DNA of 64,000 nucleotides, from assembly GCA_958496175.1 (NCBI GenBank), contig OY292277.1, forward strand, positions 43,535,050 to 43,599,049. Reading direction: 5' to 3'. Origin of the DNA: Sisyra terminalis (lineage: Eukaryota; Arthropoda; Insecta; Neuroptera; Sisyridae). How positions within the stretch are numbered: position 1 is the first letter of the stretch; each line of letters begins with the position of its first letter. This document shows positions 56,701 to 64,000 of the stretch, one piece after another. The translations under genes and the position numbers were made by a program. Below the pieces are notes generated by a model. The model ran no database searches. It saw only the letters and a program-made list of their open reading frames with translations, and had not been told where the DNA came from.

Positions 56701-59700
56701 TACCGTCTCTGACTACCTACTTTACTATGTAATTATTACAGTATAATCTCACTAATCCGGCATTTCGATAGATTGGCACGTTCAATAATCCGGCACCCTC
56801 CGCCCACGCTTCCCTCGCCCCTCTACACCTGTGCATACATTTATTCCCTCTATGAAATGCTTCATTTTATTCATTACCTATGCCTTTTTCACTATAATCC
56901 AGTAATCCGAACATTCCAATAATCCGGCACCCTCCGGTTCTTAATAGTGCCGGATTAGTGAGATTACACTGTATTAACATATAATAAATGGTAAATGCCT
57001 CAATTTTTCTTCAATGTGAGGAAATGAAGACCAAATATGTAATATTGAAATAATTTTCATATTTATTTTTTTTTGGGCAGATATTATATAAAATACGTGT
57101 TAGATGACTTAAATATGTGAAGTAATTGATGATATTGTCAACAATCAAAAATCATTGAGAACGTTCATTAATTATTGATGCGTTCATTTATCGACAGATA
57201 TATCGTCATAATATATATATATATGTATATATATCGTCATATATCGAATATCAGTGAAGATGTAAAAGAATGATTTCTTTTATGAGGGACAACAAAAATA
57301 TAATTGAAAACATGTTCTTTACTTTTCATTCCAAACTCAAAAGAATTTTGAAAATCTATTGTGTTGTAATCAATTAGCCAAATTCATAAACATTTTATTT
57401 GAAAAATTTTTATTTTAAAATTTATCGAACTATGCTAATTTTAAGCTTGAGACGTAGTGAGGGAATGATTTTCAGGGTACTATTTATTTATTATTATCTA
57501 TGGATATATTCATATGGCCTAAAAATTACAACCAACATCATTAGCCAAAGTAATGTTCTTTTCAAGGAAAAATTACCACCATCTTAGGTCGCTTAGATTT
57601 TTTGTAACAACTGAAAGGATAAGTAGGATAGAATTTCGAGATTTCATGAAAATTACCCATATAACGAAACGAGCTTTAACACATAAAACATAGAAATATA
57701 GTGTCTTCTGTCATCTAGAGACCAATTTAAATACAAAAATTAACGTTATTAATTAACGTTAATTAATTAACGTTATTATTAGACAAATTTCAAAAGTTAG
57801 TCGTTGATTCTAGTACTCTTTAATACTGTAAACTTTGCTATCGTTTATAAATTATTGTTGAATAATTAAGTACAGTTGTAATGGCTCATTTAATCACTAT
57901 GAACTGCATAGATCGAAAATCTTAGGAAAACAAGAAAGTAAATCTCTGGAGAACTTTGAAATTTGGTGCTGGAGAAGAATGGAGAGAAAATATGTCATCA
58001 AGTCCCAGATAAAGAAATATTAAAAAGCGTCAAAAAAATTATAATTGATAGGGCGGCAATAAGAAACCCTAACTGGAGAGCCAATAAACTACTCTGATTT
58101 AACGAACTTAGATGCGGGAAACAAAAAGAGAAAATAGCTTCTCTGTCTTTGGTTTCTCTACAAACTGGCACCTATAGCCATATTAATATATATTTGTTAA
58201 TATGTTCTGTCCAAGACTTTTGGGTTCTTTTGAATTTCATACTTTCACAATATAACGACGGTTTATTTGCCAAAGGCTTTGAGCACCAATCACATGAGTT
58301 GGATGATACGTAAGACGCGGAAATCCACTGGTGAGTTACTTTCTTGGTTTTATCCTATTAAAGAAAAAAATTAAAATTCCCATATATAAAACAATCACAA
58401 TAACCAGTACCTTTTTCTTTCTGAAGAACAAACTGCCTCGTTTCCTCCTCTTTTCTGCGTGCTGATCATACGTAACACTGAAAACATAAAAAGAAAACGT
58501 TAAACATTCATTAAATATATAAGAAAAAAAAAGTAACAATGAAAATCAATGAAAAAATATTCCAACATTGACGCATGCAAGAAAGTATTGGTTAACAGTG
58601 AAGACTTGCCCATTGTTTCGTTAAAATATAGACTATTTTTTCACAGGTTAAGAACAATGTGTGTACTTACTCTTGGAGGAAATCATGCAGAGACGATTCG
58701 ATAATGGGAATGTCTCCAAGGGCTGACCCTTGACGGCTATTGAGACCCTCTTCTTCAGTTTCGCTTTCCGTGCCACTCGGTCGACATCTACGCCCCCCAC
58801 ATTAACACATATACACTAATTACAGTGAAGCGTTCATGCTTATATAAATTAACTATTACGCGAAAATTTTCGTTACGTCGAAAATGTTCGCGCAAAGAAA
58901 AAAAACAACAAAAATGCAGTTTTAATCAAAGTGCATTTAACTGTGAAAAGGTGCATCATTGTGCTTTTGTAATAATTAATTTAAAAACTGTTAAATAATT
59001 AAAAATGATTTAGGTTGTACGAAACTGAAACTTACACAGGAAGAGTTGGAGCGACTCCAGCCGGTTCTGGTGCTAGGTCCCGAACGGCAATTATTGACGG
59101 TGTGGATACTGATTTTTGAAGCGGCAATCGAGCTGGAATGAGTCGCAATGCTTCAGCCTCACGTTTTGCTTTTATTTTATTGAAATCCATTTGTAAGTCG
59201 GCTTCATTTAGCGAATGTGTCGAAGTTCCTCCAACAGACACACGGACACCGGCCCTTGTTCGCGGTTGATGTCCTAACAACCTGGCCGATCCATCAACCG
59301 CGTCCATAATTGACGATTCGTCCGCCTCGGATTCCATGCTACTTAAGCTCATGCTGGAACATCTAAATCAATTTCCAGGATTAATTTAAATTAACTAAAC
59401 AGAAACAAGTTATGAGAGATAAGAGTTGGTAACTTTAACAATCTACCTCCGGGTTCTTTCATGAAGTTGTTTTTTGTCTTTGCCGGTGAGATCTTCTAGA
59501 GCGGTCCATGATCGTCGACGAACCGAATCCGTATCTAACCCATGACATAACATCCACTCAGCACTTCCTTTTCGAGAGGCTGTATGATGCGACGGAGATG
59601 ACTCGAGACTTCCTTGTTGATGACAATCGCCATCAACACAGGCATCATTCAAAGAGGGACACGAAGCACTTAATCGAGAACATGCTGCCAATCTACATAT

Positions 59701-62700
59701 AAAAATAAATATAAAATTTCTAATGTTAAATAAGTTTATGTAAAAGTTGAAAATTAATTAAATTGTGACAAAGTAATATAGAACACAAAAATATGACCAA
59801 TTGAGAGCAGCACGCGTTTAAGTGTAAATGGTGAATATCTGACGAGACGATGTTTTTCGATATGACATCACCATCTGGTTATCAAGATTTCAATGATTTC
59901 CAATGCTTATAAAATACCTATAAAACTAAGCAAAAGATGTGGATTTTTTGCCATGTAAATGGTAATATTTTTAAAAGAAGCCCAGTGCTAGACTGGCCTA
60001 CCGAGACATTCCTGGTATCTCAAGAATATCCCTGTGCTGGACTGGCCCACCGGGATACCAGGAATATCTCGATAGGCCAGTCCAGCACTGGGCTTCCTTT
60101 GTAAATGTTGATATGGTAAAAAATCCACAACTGGGATACTAGGAATATTCCGGTGGGCCTACTGGTTCAATATCCACGTAGGCCTACTGACCCACAAATA
60201 TAGCCAAGTTTTTTATTTTTTCTAATGAAATGATATTAAATTTTTACAACTGTTACTTCTATCTATTTCAATTTAACTTGTTAATTGTACTTTATCTATT
60301 TCTCTTTGTTAATTGTAGTTCAACAACAGGAGAAAATATATGTAACCTAATATGCAAAATTTTAAAAAATATGAAAATTGGTATTAGTAAATGTATTGGT
60401 AATTGTACTGCTGGTGCACCGAATATGGAAGATACTTATAAAGGTTTTAATGCATGGTTAAATCAAGTTTCACCAAATCAAGTTCATACTTGGTGTTATG
60501 CACATTAATTAAATTTAGTTATTACGGATATCACAAAAAAGACCAAAGAAGCCATCTCAATATTTGGTATTTTAGATACATATACTGTTTTTTTAAAAGA
60601 ATCTTATAAACAACTTAACTTATGGCGAGAATTTAGTAAATTTAAATTTATTTCTACTATTTGAGAAACACGTTGGTGGGCTAAAGATAAGACATTAAGA
60701 AAAATATTTGGTACATTTAGTAGTACATCTGGAATTATATTTTTCGTCGATGTTTTGCAGACTTTCTATGAAATCTCTAAATCCGAAACGTTTAACAAAG
60801 AAATTAGACATCGAGGAAACACTATTTCGACCGCGGTTCTAAAATTTGATATTATTTTAACAGCTCAAAATTTTTACGAATTTTTGAACCTTTGTCATCA
60901 TACTAACAAATATCAGCTATGGATATTGCAATTGCATGGTAAAAAAAACAACTGTTTTTTTTAAATACAAAGAGATTTTAATACTGTATATCAAACAGCA
61001 GTAAATTTTGCAATGCAAAATTGAAGAACTGTTACGTCAAACAAATAAAAGAAATAAAACGGATAATTCTAACAATAGATTTCGTATAGGTGTGTATGAT
61101 GTTATAATGGATGCAGTTACCAGTAACATTAATAAACGATTTTTAAAAAATGATCCTCTTTGTAATTATATATTCTATTTAAATTCAAATAATTTCCCAC
61201 AAATTACAAGTATTAATATACCTAGTAATATTTTTGAACATTAAACCAACTAAATAAATCAAAAATTAAATAAAAATATTACGAAGGAAATTTCGAAAGC
61301 TTAACTAAGAGATTTTCAAAAAAAAGTGAAATTTTTTTAATGTTTAATGAACCCCTAGGTTTCGATTGAGCCTCGGGTAAGAACTACAACTTTAAGCATA
61401 TATGTAGGCAATGTTTCAAAAAGTTCATATATAAAAGTAAATAGGAGAAATCCTGCGTCATTTTCCATCAAAAACTCCCTATAAGGCATAAAGCTATGTT
61501 GGGTGGTGTTACATAGTTAATCTTGTAGCAGTTTTTTATGATTTTACGTTGATCAGTGTTTTTTTTCGTAAAATACAAAAATGTGTCACTTGAAAGATCC
61601 CAAAGATAAAGCACGTTAATCAATATAATCACTAGGCATAACTTTTCACCTTTGTAAGAGCCGCATGCGGCCTTGAATCAACACCTTCCCCATCTCTGCA
61701 TTACAACTTTCTTGATTGATATGTACTGTACTGCAAGCAACCCCCATTGCATATATCTGCTAATTTAACTCAATAGACTGTAATATCAGAGGCGGACTTT
61801 ACCTAAGGACAGTTTTAAGGGCTAAAAATCATGACAAACGCTGATTATTATATGCAATTGCAGCAATAGCCGAAAAAAGGCAGCTAGTAATATACACCTG
61901 AAGAGGAGAAGACTACTAGTCCGGCTCTGGTAATGTGTTTTCAAAATTTTTTTCCAATCATTAACAATTTAAGTATGAAAAAAGTCTAAAGATGTTTAAA
62001 AGTTTCATATATCGCACCCGTCGTAGAATAAAGATACAACTCAAAAATTGAACTTATCGGGAAATCGTCAGTAAAGTTCTTGTTATACTCGTATATAGTT
62101 CTCTAATACAGACTGACCATTAGTAATACCTTACGTGGTAGAGGATTATACTATAGTTACCCTTTTATTCTACGTACAAAATAAACGGCTTCCTCATTGC
62201 AAAGCTGTTGCTAATTCAAAACTTGCAATTTTTGAGTTGTATCTTTATTCTACGACATATGCGATATGTCTTAAGCAGTGCTTTTTCAACCCTAAGCCCG
62301 CGGGGTTAAATCTAATTAAGCTCGCCGCTGGATCACTCATATTTTTTTTTTAAATTTTCACATGTATTATTGAAAGTTTGAAGGCCACTGGTTTAAAGAG
62401 ATGCTCGATAAAAATTATTGAGGAACATTTTCTTGTTGCTTCTAATTTTATAGCTAACCAACAATGCATCATACAAATAATCTAGAAATATATTTTTGTA
62501 GGAAATTAAATGTTCAAGAAGCATCTTATCATTTTTTTATAAGTGTACTTTTGCTAAAGTTAGTTTAACTTCAATCACGCCATTATATAGAACATTTCAA
62601 GTATATATAACATCTTTATATACGGAATCTATTCAAACTTGTAAATACCGCAATGTTTTTTTTCATAAAATGTTTACAAATTTAGATGTTAAATAGTCTG

Positions 62701-64000
62701 GTATGACCTTTAAAAGTTCGTAAGAACGAAAGACTTGCCATTATCAATAATTCAGAACTCATGATGTACATGTTTAAATAGCCTTCGGTGATCATAGGTA
62801 GGCGTCAGTACAATGCATAGTATCATAGAATGTTTATTTTTTTATGAATCAAAAATAAATTATTATATTCCTGAGAATATTAAGTAGGAAAATTAATAGC
62901 AAAATGACGATACAATACTAAGAATAAAGTATAAAATAACAAATTTTTCTTGATTTAAATAAAGAAAACTTATTAGTATTCGAACAAAAAGCATGAATGC
63001 ATTAGATAAGAATATCTAAAAAAAGAAAATTCAAAGACAATAAATCAAATATTTATCGAAATTTTTCAACCATTCAATTTATATAAATATATCACAGGTC
63101 TGACAATTTAAGTGTAAACTCAATTATGACTAATTTTATCTCTTAATGTCAAATTCTTTTCCAACGACACATAAGTTCGCGAAACTAATTTCATACAATC
63201 GAATTTTATCTAAACATTCCAATTATTTATATCTATTCTTCTGTAAATTAAACAATTATTTTTGGTATTTACCGAGAATCTATTTATATCATAATTGATT
63301 TGCATAGTTTAGATAACGGGAAAAACCTTACGAGTTATTAAGAAAAGTAAACATAATATTATGCGATAAGAAAGTTTCAAAGAAAAACTTGTACGTGGTA
63401 GAGGTTTTCTTTTGATATCCGAGTGGAGAACAAGGTCAAGGGCGGCTTATTCCTGTTTCTATTTTCAGTTCAAGGTTTTCCTCACCTGAGGATATCAGGA
63501 TTCAATGCTTGAATTCCTGATATGTCTCGCATTTGTTGAATTGTATCGTGGATTTCATGAAGTTGCCGAAGACTGTCCTCGAGCACTGGATAATGTTTTG
63601 CGGCTGGCGAATGTGGCGTTACGCTTATTGTTGGAACCAAGGGCACCGTCGGACCACCCACGCCACCACTGCGTTGCGATTGTTGCATGTTGATGTTCAA
63701 CTCGCCGCTATTGTTGCCACTGGGTTGCTCTCTCGGTCCTTCACCACCGCCAAAATTGCACAAATAGTCCGTGATAACGTCTTCGTCACTATCAGCCCCG
63801 CTCTGTCCGCATTCATCTAAAATGCAACAGTTGATCAATATTATTTCGATTGGCTTTGTTAATTTAAGAAGCTTGCTTTTAAATACGTACAATCGCGAAT
63901 TTTTGCCTGATTGCATTATTAAATTGGCATTGTTAACGGGGAAAATAGGTTAAACAAGGAAATGATACCCGGTGGTGTTTGGGACTCCGTTTGCAGGTGA
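44731..64000 (-). CDS. cyst: Rho guanine-nucleotide exchange factor, C1-DH-PH-coiled coil (ARHGEF2/18/AKAP13 class), 5' incomplete
   Basis: Activates Rho GTPases by GDP release; relatives act at microtubules and apical junctions. Exons (minus): 64000-63969 (cut by the window), 63816-63486, 59692-59447, 59362-59036, 58787-58671, 58477-58411, 58354-58243, 55963-55893, 55524-55409, 52963-52907, 52440-52366, 51999-51756, 51702-51492, 50674-50133, 50075-49918, 49864-49755, 47523-47342, 47282-47055, 46612-46389, 46327-46129, 45638-45365, 45303-45014, 44958-44731. Every phase closes; 1479 residues are visible. In that numbering: SVSTPS-type Ser motif in exon 4; KRGSLFFRKKK (352-373); C1 zinc finger 381-428 (H-X12-C-X2-C, CNKTVHQNIC); DH about 573-765 (RQEHIYEFILTEKHHCLTLL, LTKYPLLIEPLIK); PH about 795-905; coiled coil about 1151-1240; Ser/Pro-rich tail ending EEEVIFF. 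The class is secure. The cysts (Dp114RhoGEF) name is my inference from insect gene content. Confidence 0.92.
47995..48102 (-). repeat. fragment with CTGAGGA...GAAACG core, followed by a (TA)n run
   Basis: On the minus strand CTGAGGA (48052-48046), A, GG...CC stem, then GAAACGTCGCAGG (from 48027). It shares the core layout of the palindromes at 1058, 11196 and 15898, but no second arm was found. A (TA)13 microsatellite follows at 48077-48102. It is in a RhoGEF intron. Confidence 0.6.
48873..49096. mobile_element. palindromic MITE (copy 3 of 4) in a RhoGEF intron
   Basis: GGCTCATGTCTCTTTTAGGG at the left and diverged complement ending AAAAGGACCATGAACC. The interior has TTGCATTTTCTACTTTGTTT and TTAATTCGCGAATAAATC. 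Confidence 0.75.
50133..52000 (-). CDS. cyst: RhoGEF exons encoding the DH domain and the start of the PH domain
   Basis: Exons 51999-51756, 51702-51492 and 50674-50133 give the catalytic Dbl-homology domain. CR1 is RQEHIYEFILTEKHH; CR2 lies around PRLADLTELHLKLLLKL; CR3 includes CILFVTQRLTKYPLLIEPL, with the Gln-Arg and Lys-Tyr-Pro-Leu residues typical of active DH domains. The PH domain opens with the FEGVAMLMQGRGKMQAVLVI segment and continues in the exon at 50075-49918, which ends with the QVWIQAI C-terminal helix. All landmark catalytic residues are present, so exchange activity is expected. Confidence 0.92.
51315..51455 (+). pseudogene. coding-like, GC-rich fragment of unknown origin inside a RhoGEF intron
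   Basis: On the plus strand, opposite to the host gene, one frame reads REAPSLVSHKTNSKQKWESI and then LNYVEDIQKAKKSEQPIESN. Its codons are clearly GC-richer (CTG, AAG, GAG, GTG) than the surrounding intron. An in-frame TAA precedes it. I do not recognise the protein. It could be a retrocopied exon piece, a decayed transposon ORF or, less likely, an exon of a nested gene. Confidence 0.4.
53361..53792. mobile_element. hAT MITE split by a pogo-like MITE
   Basis: Ends CAATGGTTCAGTGG and GGTTAAGAACCATTG, flanked by CTCTAAGG (53353-53360) and CTTTAAGG (53793-53800), a 7-of-8 target duplication. The 3' end wording (CTAGAGTTCGATTGAACCCC) matches the end of the hAT transposase relic at 61345-61389. 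A complete 232-bp pogo-like MITE lies inside it. Confidence 0.82.
53439..53670. mobile_element. pogo/Tigger-like MITE, 232 bp (copy 1)
   Basis: Ends CAGTATAATCTCACTAATCC and the complement of CAGTGCAATCTCACTAATCC, flanked by TA. The interior repeats the AATCCGG(C/T)ACCCTCCG wording. Inserted into the hAT MITE at 53361-53792. Confidence 0.88.
54062..54347. mobile_element. hAT MITE with poly-G/poly-C subterminal tracts
   Basis: CAGGGCAGATTTAGGGGGGG at the left and CCCCCAGAAAAAAATCCTGA then ATCCGCCCTTG at the right. Flanks CTACTTCC and CTACTACC form an imperfect 8-bp duplication. The G and C runs (about 14 and 10 bases) are typical of this hAT group. Confidence 0.78.
54543..54692 (+). mobile_element. 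tRNA-derived SINE
   Basis: A-box-like TGGCCAAGTAGTGTAGG at 54550 and B-box GGTTCGATTCTCG at 54594 are spaced as in a tRNA promoter. They are followed by a non-tRNA tail with GAGTCGCTAAAGACCTTAGT. The tail recurs in the minus-strand copy at 28901-29040. The tRNA cloverleaf itself does not fold, so it is not a tRNA gene. Confidence 0.7.
56739..56971. mobile_element. pogo/Tigger-like MITE, 233 bp (copy 2)
   Basis: Nearly identical to 53439-53670, with the same TIRs and TA at 56737-56738 and 56972-56973. Low divergence between the two copies (a few percent by eye) points to recent activity. Confidence 0.9.
57930..58110 (+). pseudogene. LINE reverse-transcriptase C-terminal fragment
   Basis: The plus strand reads KSLENFEIWCWRRMERK then, after frame breaks, VPDKEILKSVKK and RAAIRNPNW. 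FE(I/M)WC(W/Y)RRM is a hallmark of the region just after the reverse-transcriptase domain in many insect non-LTR elements. Frames are broken and only about 180 bp remain. It lies in the RhoGEF intron that splits the C1 domain. Confidence 0.6.
58243..58354 (-). CDS. cyst: RhoGEF exon encoding first half of the C1 zinc finger
   Basis: The exon reads DKTKKVTHQWISASYVSSNS then CDWC, and ends with YCE plus one base. It supplies the His and first three Cys of an atypical C1 domain. The next exon (55963-55893) supplies the rest (CNKTVHQNICKDHLVEC). The spacing C-X2-C-X11-C-X2-C-X4-H-X3-C-X6-C matches the GEF-H1-type C1 rather than a diacylglycerol-binding C1. The domain is split by a 2.3-kb intron full of mobile elements. 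Confidence 0.85.
59939..60128. repeat. long palindrome, ~80-bp arms
   Basis: Arm 59939-60020 (GTGGATTTTTTGCCATGTAA, AAGCCCAGTGCTAGACTGGC) pairs with 60052-60128. Both the loop and the DNA after it repeat the CTGGACTGGCCCACCGGGAT wording (60030-60060, and diverged at 60130-60190). It resembles tandem or inverted hAT terminal sequence and lies next to the hAT transposase relic. Confidence 0.7.
60230..61389 (+). pseudogene. decayed hAT transposase (ZMYM1-like) with 3' terminus
   Basis: Broken frames read GENICNLICKILKNMKIGIS, then CIGNCTAGAPNMEDTYKGFN and NQVSPNQVHTWCYAH; ITKKTKEAISIFGILDTYTV; ETRWWAKDKTL in broken form; FVDVLQTFYEISKSETFNKE; and RFRIGVYDVIMDAVTSNINK. These follow, in order, the catalytic core of hAT transposases of the ZMYM1/TTF-finger group, including the Cys-His CYAH segment and the conserved Trp (RWW) block. 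Stops and frameshifts (60508, near 60664, 60961) make it dead. The right end (61345-61389) carries the hAT terminus, ending GGTAAGAACTACAA, followed by CTTTAAGC. The N-terminal BED/TTF part is missing. Confidence 0.8.
62276..62390. mobile_element. hAT MITE, 115 bp
   Basis: CAGTGCTTTTTCAACC at the left and GTTTGAAGGCCACTG at the right. Flanks GTCTTAAG and GTTTAAAG match at 6 of 8 positions. It lies in a RhoGEF intron. Confidence 0.65.
62399..63485. other. RhoGEF intron, AT-rich
   Basis: No mobile element, frame or RNA gene recognised. Confidence 0.5.
63969..64000 (-). CDS. cyst: RhoGEF exon truncated by window edge
   Basis: The last bases read HLQTESQTPP on the minus strand and end in phase 1 at a GTATCA donor. 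Joined to the exon at 63816, this completes an Asp codon (PPDECGQSGADSD). The donor is only moderately consensus, and the reading is short, so this exon is less sure than the others. It implies that more of the N-terminus lies beyond 64000. Confidence 0.55.

Noticed and set aside
60230..60508. 92-codon frame as a functional small gene
   Set aside because: It is the first intact piece of a hAT transposase whose next frames are broken by stops and frameshifts.
63505..63820. Plus-strand frames over the RhoGEF 5' exon
   Set aside because: Antisense shadows of an exon with good acceptor, donor and phase on the minus strand.
1..64000. CRISPR arrays, bacterial promoters, ribosome binding sites, operons
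   Set aside because: The sequence is clearly eukaryotic with spliced genes; the regular repeats seen are transposons or satellite-like arrays.

Overview
The window is AT-rich (roughly 30% G+C by eye) insect nuclear DNA. Genes are split by GT-AG introns. Transposon debris fills most of the rest, and one gene belongs to the Beat (beaten path) immunoglobulin family, which is arthropod-specific. The repeat types (Helitron, hAT, pogo-like, Harbinger-like, palindromic MITEs, a tRNA-type SINE) fit a pterygote insect; I cannot name the order.

Three protein genes were rebuilt exon by exon, with splice phases that add up in every case. (1) A beat-family gene on the minus strand runs from a signal-peptide exon at 39430-39376 to a hydrophobic C-terminal exon at 19058-18988: six coding exons, 277 residues, introns up to 8.5 kb. 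(2) Divergent from it, with 762 bp between start codons, is a compact TRMO gene (tRNA N6-threonylcarbamoyladenosine-37 methyltransferase, TsaA fold) on the plus strand, 40193-41648: five exons, 413 residues, introns of 50-57 bp. (3) A long minus-strand Rho guanine-nucleotide exchange factor of the ARHGEF2/ARHGEF18/AKAP13 class (Drosophila cysts-like) enters at the right edge (64000) and ends at 44731. Its 23 visible exons and about 1479 residues carry C1, DH, PH and coiled-coil regions in that order. Its 5' end lies outside the window.

Layout: 1-18.6 kb has no recognisable gene. It holds foldback repeats, a Helitron relic (3.3-6.3 kb), a 190-bp tandem array (9.6-10.6 kb), a nested TIR element (15.5-17.0 kb) and several less repetitive, slightly GC-richer islands. 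18.9-39.4 kb is the beat gene with transposon-filled introns. 39.4-41.8 kb holds the divergent promoter and TRMO. 41.8-44.6 kb is AT-rich intergenic DNA. 44.7-64 kb is the RhoGEF, whose larger introns hold nested hAT/pogo elements, a SINE, a LINE fragment and a decayed hAT transposase.

The three genes do not form a pathway: Beat proteins act in axon guidance and cell recognition, TRMO modifies tRNA, and the GEF activates Rho at cell junctions or cytoskeleton. The most unusual signal is a set of foldback repeats sharing a CTGANGA-(A)-stem-GAAACG core that resembles a hammerhead-ribozyme core, with stems that differ in sequence but stay paired between loci.
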